Below are positions 43,665 to 51,811 of a stretch of DNA of 64,000 nucleotides, piece after piece. The notes beneath the pieces were generated by a model. It had not been told where the DNA came from, did not search any database, and saw nothing but the letters and a program-made list of their open reading frames with translations. The stretch lies in assembly GCF_016735585.2 (NCBI RefSeq), contig NZ_JAERSE020000001.1:620001-684000 (forward strand), in the 5' to 3' direction. A program made the translations under genes and the position numbers. This stretch comes from Chryseobacterium tagetis (lineage in GTDB: Bacteria; Bacteroidota; Bacteroidia; Flavobacteriales; Weeksellaceae). Position 1 is the first letter of the stretch. Each line of letters opens with the position of its first letter.

Positions 43665-44735
43665 ATGATAATTCAAAAAACTGAAAACTCCAGAATTTCT
43701 ACATTCGACCCAAACAATTTTTCATTTGGAAATACTTTCATTGATCATATGGTGATTTGTGAGTATGAAAATGGGAAGTGGGGTGATGTGAAATTAGTTC
43801 CTTATGGTCCAATACTATTTACACCTGCAATGATGGGAGTAAATTACGGACAGGCTTGTTTTGAAGGTATGAAAGCCTACAAAGACAAAGACGGACAGGT
43901 TTTCCTTTTCAGGCCTGAAAAGAATTTTGAACGTATCAATAAATCAGCGAAACGTCTTGCTATGCCTGAAGTTACAGAAGAAATGTTTTTGGATGGGTTG
44001 AAAGCTTTGGTAGATATTGACAGAGATTGGATTCCTCAAGGTGAAGGAATGTCTTTATATATAAGACCATTGATTTTTGCTACGGAAGAAGCACTGAAAG
44101 CAAGAGTAGCTGAAAAATATATGTTTGCAATTGTAGCAACACCTGCTAAAATGTATTATACTGAGCCTGTTTCTGTGAAAATTTCTGATCATTATTCAAG
44201 AGCTGCAAATGGTGGAGTAGGTTCTGCTAAAGCTGCCGGAAATTATGCTGCATCTTTCTACCCGACTCAGTTGGCTATTGAAGAAGGATATGACCAAATT
44301 ATCTGGACAGATGACGCTACTCATGAATATTTCGAAGAGAGTGGAACAATGAATGTATTTGTAAGAATTAACGATACGATTTTTACACCACCGACTTCTG
44401 AAAAGATCTTAGACGGTGTTACAAGAGACAGTTTCATTGCTTTGGCGAAGAAAAGAGGTTTTGAAGTAAAAGTAGAACCAATTAAAGTAAAAGATGTTGT
44501 AGAAGCTCAGAAAAACGGAACTTTGAAAGAAGTTTGGGGAGTAGGAACAGCAGTGGTAACAACAGTTTTCCAGGCTTTAGGATATAATAATGAAAAACTG
44601 GAATTACCAAAACTTTCTGCTGAAGAAAGCTATGCAGAAATTTTGAAAAAAGATCTAGTAGATTTACAGACCAATCATTCTGAAGATACATTCGGATGGA
44701 GAGTATTGGTAGATCACGTATTGGAAACGGTTTAA
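43665..44735 (+). CDS. ilvE: Branched-chain amino acid aminotransferase
   Basis: 356 aa, fold-type IV PLP aminotransferase of the large BCAT group. Signatures: GVNYGQACFEGMKAYKD, SLYIRPLIFATE, SRAANGGVGSAKAAGNYAAS (PLP lysine), and the EYFEESGTMNVFV block. It interconverts Val, Leu, Ile and their keto acids with glutamate as amino donor. Followed by a good terminator. Confidence 0.97.
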   Translation: MIIQKTENSRISTFDPNNFSFGNTFIDHMVICEYENGKWGDVKLVPYGPILFTPAMMGVNYGQACFEGMKAYKDKDGQVFLFRPEKNFERINKSAKRLAMPEVTEEMFLDGLKALVDIDRDWIPQGEGMSLYIRPLIFATEEALKARVAEKYMFAIVATPAKMYYTEPVSVKISDHYSRAANGGVGSAKAAGNYAASFYPTQLAIEEGYDQIIWTDDATHEYFEESGTMNVFVRINDTIFTPPTSEKILDGVTRDSFIALAKKRGFEVKVEPIKVKDVVEAQKNGTLKEVWGVGTAVVTTVFQALGYNNEKLELPKLSAEESYAEILKKDLVDLQTNHSEDTFGWRVLVDHVLETV

Positions 44736-44760
44736 TTTAATTCAATAAAAATCTATATGA

Positions 44761-44787
44761 AGTCGGGAATTTTCCCGGCTTTTTTTG
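44761..44787 (+). terminator. ilvE terminator
   Basis: AGTCGGGAA / TTCCCGGCT with a TT loop (one G-T pair) and seven T. Confidence 0.9.
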
Positions 44788-44812
44788 TTTTAAGTTATGC
44801 TATTTTGGCTTT

Positions 44813-44891
44813 TGTCATTCTGAAAGAAGTGAAGTGGATTGAAGAATTTCGAGTTTTAAGTTACTGAGATTCTTCCTTCGTCAGAGTGATA
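44813..44891. repeat. 79-bp imperfect-palindrome dispersed-repeat type element
   Basis: Ends TGTCATTCTGA (44813-44823) and TCAGAGTGATA (44881-44891) are inverted repeats (9/11). Inner GAAGAATTTC (44841-44850) and GAGATTCTTC (44866-44875) pair 9/10. This sequence type (GTCATTCTGA...GATTCTTC...TCAGA) is familiar from dispersed non-coding repeats in Bacteroidota genomes. Confidence 0.65.
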
Positions 44892-44914
44892 ATAGGATTC
44901 TTAATAATTTAATT

Positions 44915-45070
44915 TTTAAACGCAAAGGAGGTATTTTAAGTTCTTATTATTTAAGTGAGCAAAGAGTAATCAATTTTATTGATTTTAATAGCTGGCTTCA
45001 TCAGCTATTTTATCGCAGTCTTTGCTCCTTTAAAAATATTCGGTAAGAAAAATAAATCTTTGCGTTTAAA
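44915..45070. mobile_element. 156-bp MITE-like element with perfect 13-bp inverted ends
   Basis: TTTAAACGCAAAG (44915-44927) and CTTTGCGTTTAAA (45058-45070) are exact inverted repeats. Inside are further perfect dyads: GAGCAAAGA/TCTTTGCTC (44957-44965, 45019-45027), AATAGCTG/CAGCTATT (44987-44994, 45002-45009), and ATCAA/TTGAT (44969-44983). No ORF. The nested palindromes give a branched stem of a non-autonomous element. It occupies the 440-bp gap between ilvE and gldI together with the repeat at 44813. Confidence 0.65.
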
Positions 45071-45127
45071 TAGATGTAATATATTATAATCATATTATTT
45101 CAAAAATGGTAAAACTTTTAATTTAAT

Positions 45128-45141
45128 AAGTTCGCGAACTT
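45128..45141. promoter_or_regulatory. Perfect 14-bp palindrome AAGTTCGCGAACTT upstream of gldI
   Basis: A CG-rich palindrome in an AT-rich gap, 41 bp before the gldI start. Candidate operator for an unknown regulator. Confidence 0.45.
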
Positions 45142-45181
45142 TTGTAAATAATTCCCGAAATGTGTATTTTCGCAAATGTTT

Positions 45182-45694
45182 ATGAAAAAAATACTCTTCA
45201 TATCTGTATTGGGCTTATTGAGCTGCAATAGAAATACACAACAGGCACATCCTCCTGTAGGTGGTGTTTTAAGCAAAAGTGATCTGGATATTTCCAGGGA
45301 AAGAATGAAAAATCTGAATGCTTTGGAAAGAAACCAGATTCAGGATTGGATTGGCGGACAGACTGAAAAATTTTACTCAACGCAGCTTAATTACTGGGTA
45401 AATGCTGAAGGTTTTGATAAGAGAGCAAGAAGACAGGACGAAAGCGTTATTTCTTACTCTTATGATCTTTACGATTTTGATCAGACCAAAATTTATGATC
45501 AGCCTGTTGGAAGAAGAGATGCTAAATTCGGACATTTTGATGAATTAAAAGCGGTAGAAAATGCTTTACGTTTTATACATGATGGTGAGGAAGTTACACT
45601 TTTAGTTCCATCTTCTCTAGCTTACGGAACTTTCGGAGACGAGAAGAAAATTGAGAACGACATCCCTTTAATCATAAAATTAAAAGCTTTATAA
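45182..45694 (+). CDS. gldI: GldI-type FKBP peptidyl-prolyl isomerase lipoprotein
   Basis: 170 aa from ATG 45182 (an ATG two codons earlier is an alternative). Lipobox LLSC near residue 14-17. The C-terminal part is an FKBP domain (FDELKAVENALRFIHDGEEVTLLVPSSLAYGTFGDE, PLIIKLKAL). GldI is essential for gliding in Flavobacterium johnsoniae; in non-gliding relatives it may support surface-protein folding or the type IX secretion machinery. It precedes a second PPIase gene by 3 nt, so they form an operon. Confidence 0.85.
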   Translation: MKKILFISVLGLLSCNRNTQQAHPPVGGVLSKSDLDISRERMKNLNALERNQIQDWIGGQTEKFYSTQLNYWVNAEGFDKRARRQDESVISYSYDLYDFDQTKIYDQPVGRRDAKFGHFDELKAVENALRFIHDGEEVTLLVPSSLAYGTFGDEKKIENDIPLIIKLKAL

Positions 45695-45697
45695 TAA

Positions 45698-46813
45698 ATG
45701 AAATTGTTTAACAAGAATATAATTCTGGCAGCGGCAAGTATTTCGCTGATGAGTTGTACCCCAATTTATAAAAAAATGAACGTAGACAAAGAAACTTACG
45801 AAGGTCTTAATGACGGGCTTTATGCCAATATTCAAACGACAAAAGGAAACTTGATCGTAAAATTTGAAGACAAGAAAGCACCTGTAACTGTAGCGAACTT
45901 TATTGGTCTTGCAGAAGGTAAAATCGACAACAAAGCGAAAGCGAAAGGAGTTCCTTACTATGACGGAACTATTTTCCACAGAGTGATCAAAGATTTTATG
46001 ATTCAGGGAGGAGATCCTCAAGGAACAGGAATGGGAGATCCAGGATATAAATTTGAAGATGAAAGAAACGACCTTAAACATACTGGGAAAGGAGTTCTTT
46101 CTATGGCGAATTCTGGCCCTAATACAAACGGATCTCAATTCTTCATTACTGAAGTTGCTACACCTTGGCTAGACGGAAAACATACAATCTTCGGAAAGGT
46201 AGTAAAAGGTGAAGATGTGATTGATACAATCGCAAATGTAGAAAAAGGACCACAGGATAAACCTAAAACAGACATTGTTTTAGAAAAAGTTTCTATTTTC
46301 AGCAAAGGTGACGAGTACAAAAACTATGATCCTGCAAAAACTTTCAACGAAGGAAAAGCTAAAATTGCAGAAAATAACAAAATTGCTATTGCTAAAGAAG
46401 AGGCTGACAAAAAGAAAAAAGAAGAAGAGTTTAAAGCAAACCAATTGAAAATGGTTGAAGATCTGAAAGCTGGAATGCAAAAAACAGAATCTGGGCTTTA
46501 TTATAAAATAACAAAAACAACTACAGGAAATGCTCCAAAAGCTGGTGATAATGTATCTGTACATTATGCTGGTAAATTGGTAGACGGAACTGAGTTTGAT
46601 TCTTCATTCAAAAGAAATGAACCTATCGAAATTCCAATCGGAATGGGTAGAGTTATTAAAGGATGGGATGAAGGAATTCTTTTATTAAAAGAAGGTGAAA
46701 CTGCTACATTATTGATTCCACCTGCAATGGGTTACGGAGAAAGAGGAGCAGGAGGAGTAATTCCGCCAAATGCTTGGTTGATTTTTGATGTTGAGCTTGT
46801 AAAAGTAAAATAA
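45698..46813 (+). CDS. Cyclophilin-FKBP fusion peptidyl-prolyl isomerase, lipoprotein
   Basis: 371 aa. Lipobox SLMSC at about residue 20. Residues about 40-205 are a cyclophilin (IFHRVIKDFMIQGGDPQGTG, LSMANSGPNTNGSQFFIT, LDGKHTIFGKV). A charged helical linker rich in K/E/A follows (about 225-260). Residues 265-371 are an FKBP (DNVSVHYAGKLVDGTEFDSS, IGMGRVIKGWDEGILLLKEG, PPAMGYGERGAGGVIPPNAW). Both catalytic-type domains look intact. Such dual-family immunophilins occur in a few bacterial and protist lineages. It likely folds outer-membrane or secreted proteins in the periplasm, beside GldI. Confidence 0.95.
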   Translation: MKLFNKNIILAAASISLMSCTPIYKKMNVDKETYEGLNDGLYANIQTTKGNLIVKFEDKKAPVTVANFIGLAEGKIDNKAKAKGVPYYDGTIFHRVIKDFMIQGGDPQGTGMGDPGYKFEDERNDLKHTGKGVLSMANSGPNTNGSQFFITEVATPWLDGKHTIFGKVVKGEDVIDTIANVEKGPQDKPKTDIVLEKVSIFSKGDEYKNYDPAKTFNEGKAKIAENNKIAIAKEEADKKKKEEEFKANQLKMVEDLKAGMQKTESGLYYKITKTTTGNAPKAGDNVSVHYAGKLVDGTEFDSSFKRNEPIEIPIGMGRVIKGWDEGILLLKEGETATLLIPPAMGYGERGAGGVIPPNAWLIFDVELVKVK

Positions 46814-46832
46814 TCGAATCTTAAAATATTTT

Positions 46833-46861
46833 AAAAGCCGTCCGAAAGGATGGCTTTTTTT
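46833..46861 (+). terminator. Terminator of the gldI-PPIase operon
   Basis: AAAAGCCGTCC-GAAA-GGATGGCTTTT followed by T; one G-T pair. Confidence 0.9.
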
Positions 46862-46934
46862 CGTCTATTCAAAATGTATCTTGTAACGATCCTCCTAAAT
46901 TCATCGACATATATACCAAAAAAGTGTAATAATG

Positions 46935-47510
46935 ATGAAAACCAAATCACTTCTATTTCTATTCGTAATGCTGTCATTTATTTCTTTTGCTCAGACAAAA
47001 GTGAATACAGACGATCTGGCAATAAAGAAAAACCTTACTTATTTTGTAAACAGTATTAAAACTAAAAAAATAGATCAGGCGGTAAACTGTATTTATCCTA
47101 AGTTTTTTACGATCGTTCCTAAAGAACAGATGACCCAGATTTTAAATCTGACGTACAACAATCCGTTTATGAAGATTGAGATGCAGGATCTTCAGTTTGG
47201 GGCTATTGAAAAACCAGAATTAATTAATGATGAATATTTCTCTATTACCAATTATTCTTCTAAGCTGAAATGTAATGTAAGCTCTATGAATGAAGAAATG
47301 AAAAAGCAGATGAATGCAGCTTTAGTAAGTAAATACGGTAAAAATAACGTTAAATATTTGGCGAATGAAGGCACATATATCATCAATGCTAACATGAAAG
47401 CTTGTGCAGTATCAAAAGACAGAAAATACTGGAAGTTTGTGATCCTTGAAAAAGAATACAAAACAGAATTGGCAAAAATACTTCCTAAAAAAGTTTTGGA
47501 TAAGATTTAG
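46935..47510 (+). CDS. Hypothetical secreted protein (191 aa)
   Basis: Signal peptide MKTKSLLFLFVMLSFISFAQ. The mature part is about 170 residues with an NTF2-like feel (NSIKTKKIDQAVNCIYPKFF, EQMTQILNLTYNNPFMKIEMQDL), predicted alpha plus beta, two Cys. ATG 46932 is an equally possible start one codon earlier. No family assigned. Confidence 0.75.
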   Translation: MKTKSLLFLFVMLSFISFAQTKVNTDDLAIKKNLTYFVNSIKTKKIDQAVNCIYPKFFTIVPKEQMTQILNLTYNNPFMKIEMQDLQFGAIEKPELINDEYFSITNYSSKLKCNVSSMNEEMKKQMNAALVSKYGKNNVKYLANEGTYIINANMKACAVSKDRKYWKFVILEKEYKTELAKILPKKVLDKI

Positions 47511-47524
47511 ATTTTGGTATCAAT

Positions 47525-47560
47525 AAACAGCCCTCTCTTGAAAACAAGAGAGGGCTGTTT
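47525..47560. terminator. Perfect 16-bp bidirectional terminator
   Basis: AAACAGCCCTCTCTTG, loop AAAA, and exact complement, with T on both sides; between convergent hypotheticals. Confidence 0.94.
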
Positions 47561-47564
47561 ATTT

Positions 47565-48140
47565 TTATTCAATTTGTTTCAGGTAAGTTAAACTTGATCC
47601 TGCTACAAATTCATTCAAAGGAGTATTTTCTTTCGCGCTTTTATTGGTAAGTTCAATGAAATACAGAATGGTACTGTTGATTCTGTTATCTTTAAACGTT
47701 ATTTTGAACCTTTTAGCTTTAGGATTGGAGTCCGCAAATGACAGTTCTTTAATATTGGTCAGGTTTACATTATTTACATCGAAACTGGCACGAGGATCTT
47801 TCTGAAGCTTTAGAAATCTTTTCTGTGTTTTATCTGTGGTTTCGACCAGGAATTTTTCCATTTGATAATCGGTCAGCAATTGCGGATAAATAAGACCTTC
47901 TTTTAATACAGAAGCTATGGTCTTATCTGATTTATCATAATAAATAATCTTATCATCAAACTGTACTTGCGTATCTTTCACGGTTATTTTTCCTTCGAAT
48001 TTTTTATAATTCTTTTTTTTATATTCCGTTTTAAAACGCTCAATAAGAGTCTGATCTTTGGAACTTAATGGTTCTGTTTTTTGCCCGAAAGAATAAACAG
48101 ATAATGATAAGCATAGACTTAATGATAGTAAGAGTTTCAT
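47565..48140 (-). CDS. Hypothetical secreted protein (191 aa)
   Basis: Signal peptide MKLLLSLSLCLSLSVYSFGQ. The remainder is charged and beta-rich (EGKITVKDTQVQFDDKIIYYDKSDKTI, KRFKITFKDNRINSTILYFIEL). No recognisable motif. It is downstream of nudK on the same strand after 36 nt, so may share its transcript. Confidence 0.72.
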   Translation of the reverse strand: MKLLLSLSLCLSLSVYSFGQKTEPLSSKDQTLIERFKTEYKKKNYKKFEGKITVKDTQVQFDDKIIYYDKSDKTIASVLKEGLIYPQLLTDYQMEKFLVETTDKTQKRFLKLQKDPRASFDVNNVNLTNIKELSFADSNPKAKRFKITFKDNRINSTILYFIELTNKSAKENTPLNEFVAGSSLTYLKQIE

Positions 48141-48176
48141 AATTTCAAAATTTAATTTTTACGTGGTGTAAGAATC

Positions 48177-48758
48177 CTACAAAATATTTTTTAAGCGGAG
48201 ATATTGAATCAGCATGATGGTTTTGGCATCTTTAATGTCGCCTTTGTCGATCATATCAAGCGCTTCTTCAAAAGAAAGTTCCAGTACTTCAATATTTTCA
48301 CCTTCCTCTTCAAGACCGCCCCCGTCTGCTATTTTCATTTCATTTGAATATTCTGCGATAAAAAAATGAAGAATTTCAGTAACTGAACCGGGGGACATAT
48401 AAGCTTCAAATACTTTTTTAACTTCAGAAATTTTATAACCTGTTTCTTCTTCTGTTTCTCTTTTGATACACTCTTCCGGGTGACCATTATCTAATAAACC
48501 TGCACAAGCTTCTATAAGCATTCCGTCAGTATTTCCGTTAATGTAGGTTGGCAAGCGGAATTGTCTGGTAAGAATAATGGTTTTGTGGGCTACATTATAA
48601 AGTAAAATAACAGCTCCGTTTCCCCTGTCATACGCTTCTCTGCTTTGGGTTTCTTCACTGCCGTCTTTCTTTTCAATACTGAAGGTTACTTTTTTCAAAG
48701 TATACCAATTGTCAGATAGTATTTCTGTGTTCTTAATCTTTATTTTTGGATTTTGCAT
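48177..48758 (-). CDS. nudK: GDP-mannose pyrophosphatase NudK-like NUDIX hydrolase
   Basis: 193 aa from ATG 48758 (an in-frame TTG two codons earlier is unlikely). It parallels E. coli NudK closely: [55 protein letters not shown], and the Nudix helix [15 protein letters not shown], then [19 protein letters not shown]. It hydrolyses GDP-mannose or related nucleotide sugars to GMP and sugar phosphate. Followed by a small secreted protein and preceded by a TIGR01777 gene on the same strand. Confidence 0.92.
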   Translation of the reverse strand: MQNPKIKIKNTEILSDNWYTLKKVTFSIEKKDGSEETQSREAYDRGNGAVILLYNVAHKTIILTRQFRLPTYINGNTDGMLIEACAGLLDNGHPEECIKRETEEETGYKISEVKKVFEAYMSPGSVTEILHFFIAEYSNEMKIADGGGLEEEGENIEVLELSFEEALDMIDKGDIKDAKTIMLIQYLRLKNIL

Positions 48759-48772
48759 CTGCAATTTTACTT

Positions 48773-49684
48773 TTATCTCTTTTTTAATAATAAATCTTCT
48801 AAACTGTTTTTTAAATCAGGGAATTCAAACCGAAAACCCGCATCCTGAATTTTTTGTGAAGAAGCTCTTGATCCTTCTAATAAAGCATCTGCTAATTCAC
48901 CAAAGATAAGTTTTAATACGAAAGCTGGGACATTTGGCATAAAGAGAGGCTTTTGCATTGTCTTAGCTATTTGTTTTGTCAAATTTTCATTGGTTGTCTG
49001 CTCCGGAGAGTTTGCGTTGTAGGCTCCGTTTATATGAGAATTTTTCAAAGCAAATTCATAAATAGAGCATATGTCTTTAATATGAATCCATGGCATGTAT
49101 TGTTTTCCGCTTCCCAATGCTGAACCTATGCCATATTGTATCGGAGGAAGCATTTTCTTTAAAGCCCCTTCTTTTTCTGAAAGTACAACTGCTGTTCTTA
49201 TTTTCACCACTCTTTCCGCAAGATTTTGGATATTAAATTCGTCTGCAGCTCTTTCCCATAGAATAACAACTTCGCTTAAAAAATCATTTCCCGGCGTGTC
49301 ATTTTCAGTAAATATTTTTTCGGAAGTTATTGTTCCGTAATAATTAATTCCTGAAGCAGAAATGAAAGATTTTAGTTTTATATTTTTTTTCCTTACAGTA
49401 TCCAAAAGAAGCTTTGCAGAATCGACACGGCTGGAAATAAGTTCTTTTTTTCTTTCTGAAGTCCATCGTTTTTCTGAAATATTGGCTCCTGCAAGATGAA
49501 TAATATGAGAAACGTTTTCTAAAGCAGATTCATCAATAATGCCATTTTTCACATCCCATTCAAAATCATTTTCATGTTTTTTACTTCGGGTGAGAAATCT
49601 TACTTCGTAATCATTGCTTATTTTTTTTGAGAGCTCCTGAGCAATCAATCCGCCGGCTCCTGTAATCAGTACTATTTCTTTCAT
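48773..49684 (-). CDS. TIGR01777-family NAD-dependent epimerase/SDR protein
   Basis: 303 aa. N-terminal cofactor motif [11 protein letters not shown], then [35 protein letters not shown] and INYYGT (YxxxK region degenerate), and the family C-terminus with [29 protein letters not shown]. Bacterial members resemble YfcH; the substrate is not known. First of a same-strand group with nudK and the small secreted protein. Confidence 0.9.
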   Translation of the reverse strand: MKEIVLITGAGGLIAQELSKKISNDYEVRFLTRSKKHENDFEWDVKNGIIDESALENVSHIIHLAGANISEKRWTSERKKELISSRVDSAKLLLDTVRKKNIKLKSFISASGINYYGTITSEKIFTENDTPGNDFLSEVVILWERAADEFNIQNLAERVVKIRTAVVLSEKEGALKKMLPPIQYGIGSALGSGKQYMPWIHIKDICSIYEFALKNSHINGAYNANSPEQTTNENLTKQIAKTMQKPLFMPNVPAFVLKLIFGELADALLEGSRASSQKIQDAGFRFEFPDLKNSLEDLLLKKR

Positions 49685-49696
49685 ATAGCAAATCTT

Positions 49697-50041
49697 TTAG
49701 GCTTGATTTTTTACAATAAGTATATAATTATCTTCCAGTATTTTATAGCCGTAGTCGTATATGAATTTATATTCTGCACCGTTTTTATATACTTTAATAT
49801 TGGTGAAATAATTGAAATCAAAACCTAAGCCATCTAACTTTGCCTTTGCAATTTTCGTTTTCCCTTCCGTGTTTATATCAATCAGAATACGGTAGTTTTT
49901 GCGCAATTTGTTGTTGATATTGCGCATCAGGTTATTAGAATCTTTATTCTGCTTATTATTGTAGGCATTTCTACAGGCATCGTTGCAGAATTTTTTATCT
50001 GATCTGCCGATAATTTTTTCACCGCATTCTAGACAATTCAT
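49697..50041 (-). CDS. Small zinc-ribbon-type protein (114 aa)
   Basis: N-terminal Cys3-x2-Cys6-x12-Cys19-x3-Cys23 (MNCLECGEKIIGRSDKKFC...) looks like a treble-clef zinc site, similar to small DUF2116-type zinc fingers. The rest is an asparagine-rich helix and a beta segment (IKVYKNGAEYKFIYDYGYKIL). Possibly RNA- or protein-binding. Follows the HPP gene on the same strand by 5 nt. Confidence 0.8.
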   Translation of the reverse strand: MNCLECGEKIIGRSDKKFCNDACRNAYNNKQNKDSNNLMRNINNKLRKNYRILIDINTEGKTKIAKAKLDGLGFDFNYFTNIKVYKNGAEYKFIYDYGYKILEDNYILIVKNQA

Positions 50042-50046
50042 AATTT

Positions 50047-50649
50047 TTATTTTTTCATTTTGTGTGGATGTGCATGTTTTTTCTTTAATAACCTTTTAAA
50101 CCTTGTATGATTAGGATAACTTCTGTTAGGAGTTAAGTTATTAAAAAACAGGGCAACAAGTAATAAGATAATACAACCCGATAAAACAGGAGATAAAACA
50201 TACCAATATCCCAATTCCGGAATTTTTCCTGTAGAACTTACAGCTATAAGCGCAGTTGCTCCTCCGGGAGGATGTAAGGTTTTGGTGTATTGCATTAAAA
50301 CAATTGAAAATGCTACTGCTAAAGGAGCAGAAAGCCAGATAATGTCAGGAACGATTTTGTAAACGGTAACACCTACCAAAGCAGAGAGAACATGACCTCC
50401 AATTAGATTTCGAGGTTGAGCCAATGGACTTTGAATAGCTCCGTAAATTAAAACACTTGATGCTCCAAAAGAACCAATAAGAAAAATATTTTCTGTTTCC
50501 AATAAGGTATGAGACTGTATAAAGGCAATGATTCCAATCCCAAAGAAAGCACCTAAAAATGACCAAAAATGTTCTTTATAGTCTATTAAGGTTTCTTTAT
50601 AGATCACATATTTTGAGACTCTTAATGTTCTTTTAAAAGTTTTCTTCAC
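50047..50649 (-). CDS. HPP-family integral membrane protein
   Basis: 200 aa with four hydrophobic helices and the defining LHPPGGATALIAV motif. SFGASSVLIYGAIQSPLAQPRNLIGGHVLSAL is another family block. GTG start at 50649. HPP proteins have been linked to nitrite transport in chloroplasts and cyanobacteria; that role is not established here. Confidence 0.88.
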   Translation of the reverse strand: MKKTFKRTLRVSKYVIYKETLIDYKEHFWSFLGAFFGIGIIAFIQSHTLLETENIFLIGSFGASSVLIYGAIQSPLAQPRNLIGGHVLSALVGVTVYKIVPDIIWLSAPLAVAFSIVLMQYTKTLHPPGGATALIAVSSTGKIPELGYWYVLSPVLSGCIILLLVALFFNNLTPNRSYPNHTRFKRLLKKKHAHPHKMKK

Positions 50650-50823
50650 AATTTTCTTTTTATAAGCTAAAGATACAAAATATCCGTTTGCAAACGACTA
50701 CAAATGAATTTAAATGATTTTTAACCGATTCAAGATGCAGATTTCCAGAATCTTTGCAACAGAGATTTGAGAAAACAGTGAGCGTCTCTTATCTGATTGT
50801 TGAATTTATAAAATAATAAAATT

Positions 50824-51156
50824 ATGTCACTAAGAAACAAAGTAACATTGATTGGTTACACAGGAAAAGAAGTAGAAATTACAAATTTCGAGAGTGGAAA
50901 TAGTAAGGCAAGCGTGTCTTTAGCTACCAATGATCATTATACGAACGCAAAAGGAGAGAAAGTAGAAGAAACACAATGGCATAACCTGGTTGCATTTGGA
51001 AAAACTGCTGAGATTTTTCAGAAATATGTTCCCAAAGGAAAGGAAATTGCCATAGAAGGAAAATTAACGTACAGATCATATGATGACAAGGATGGAATTA
51101 AGAAATATATTACAGAAATAAGAGTAGACGGGATCTTACTTTTAGGAGGTAAATAA
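50824..51156 (+). CDS. Single-stranded DNA-binding protein, short form
   Basis: 110 aa OB fold: LRNKVTLIGYTGKEVEITNFE, TQWHNLVAFGKTAEIFQKYVPKGK, and GKLTYRSYDDKDG. It ends at VDGILLLGGK, lacking both the Gly/Pro-rich tail and the acidic DDDIPF-type tip that normally recruits partner proteins. Therefore probably a second, specialised SSB. It precedes an HRDC protein by 37 nt. Confidence 0.94.
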   Translation: MSLRNKVTLIGYTGKEVEITNFESGNSKASVSLATNDHYTNAKGEKVEETQWHNLVAFGKTAEIFQKYVPKGKEIAIEGKLTYRSYDDKDGIKKYITEIRVDGILLLGGK

Positions 51157-51193
51157 TATTACTAGTATTAAAATAATTAAAAACACACATCAG

Positions 51194-51646
51194 ATGAAAA
51201 TTAAAGTTTTAAAAGTGAGAATTGCAGAAGAATTTCTGCGCATCGATCAAAAAAATATTGATCAGTTTCTGAATGAACATCAAATACTAAACGTTGAAAC
51301 TGCTTTTGTGCATGATGAAAATTTTTGGTCGGTTATCTTTTATTATGATGAAGTTAAACATTTAGTAAACAGTGTAAAAGACACTAAATATGTAAAATAT
51401 TCTGCCGAAGATGAAGCTCTGAATGAAGATGATATTAAAATATTAGATGCATTGAAACTATGGAGATCAGAAAAAGCCAGAGAACAAAATCTTCCTTCCT
51501 ATTTTATTGCAACCAATAAAGAACTGACTTCTGTTGCCAAATATAAACCAGTTAAAAAAGAAGAATTATTAGATATCAAAGGTTTCGGAAAGCATAAAAT
51601 TGAAAATTACGGAGAAGAAATTTTAGAAATTTTAGAAAGCATATGA
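51194..51646 (+). CDS. Stand-alone HRDC-domain protein
   Basis: 150 aa. Residues about 78-150 are an HRDC domain (LKLWRSEKAREQNLPSYFIATNKELTSVAKYKPV, LLDIKGFGKHKIENYGEEIL), usually found on RecQ helicases. The N-terminal 75 residues (KVLKVRIAEEFLRIDQKNIDQFL, ENFWSVIFYYD) are a small alpha/beta region seen in such flavobacterial proteins. No helicase or nuclease part. Its place after ssb suggests a DNA-binding role in repair or recombination. Confidence 0.88.
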   Translation: MKIKVLKVRIAEEFLRIDQKNIDQFLNEHQILNVETAFVHDENFWSVIFYYDEVKHLVNSVKDTKYVKYSAEDEALNEDDIKILDALKLWRSEKAREQNLPSYFIATNKELTSVAKYKPVKKEELLDIKGFGKHKIENYGEEILEILESI

Positions 51647-51762
51647 TTAAAAATTGAAATAAAATCAAAACAAACACAAACACAAATGATGATTTATTAT
51701 TTCCAAAGCCAAAGGATGTATTTCTTTGGCTTTTTGATGACGGAAAAGTCTTTGTAAATCCT

Positions 51763-51770
51763 TACTTTTG
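51763..51770 (+). promoter_or_regulatory. -7 box TACTTTTG for hisS
   Basis: Exact TAnnTTTG, 41 nt before the hisS ATG. Confidence 0.5.
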
Positions 51771-51811
51771 CATACACAATCATTTATCAACTATCAATCA
51801 TCATTTATAAA

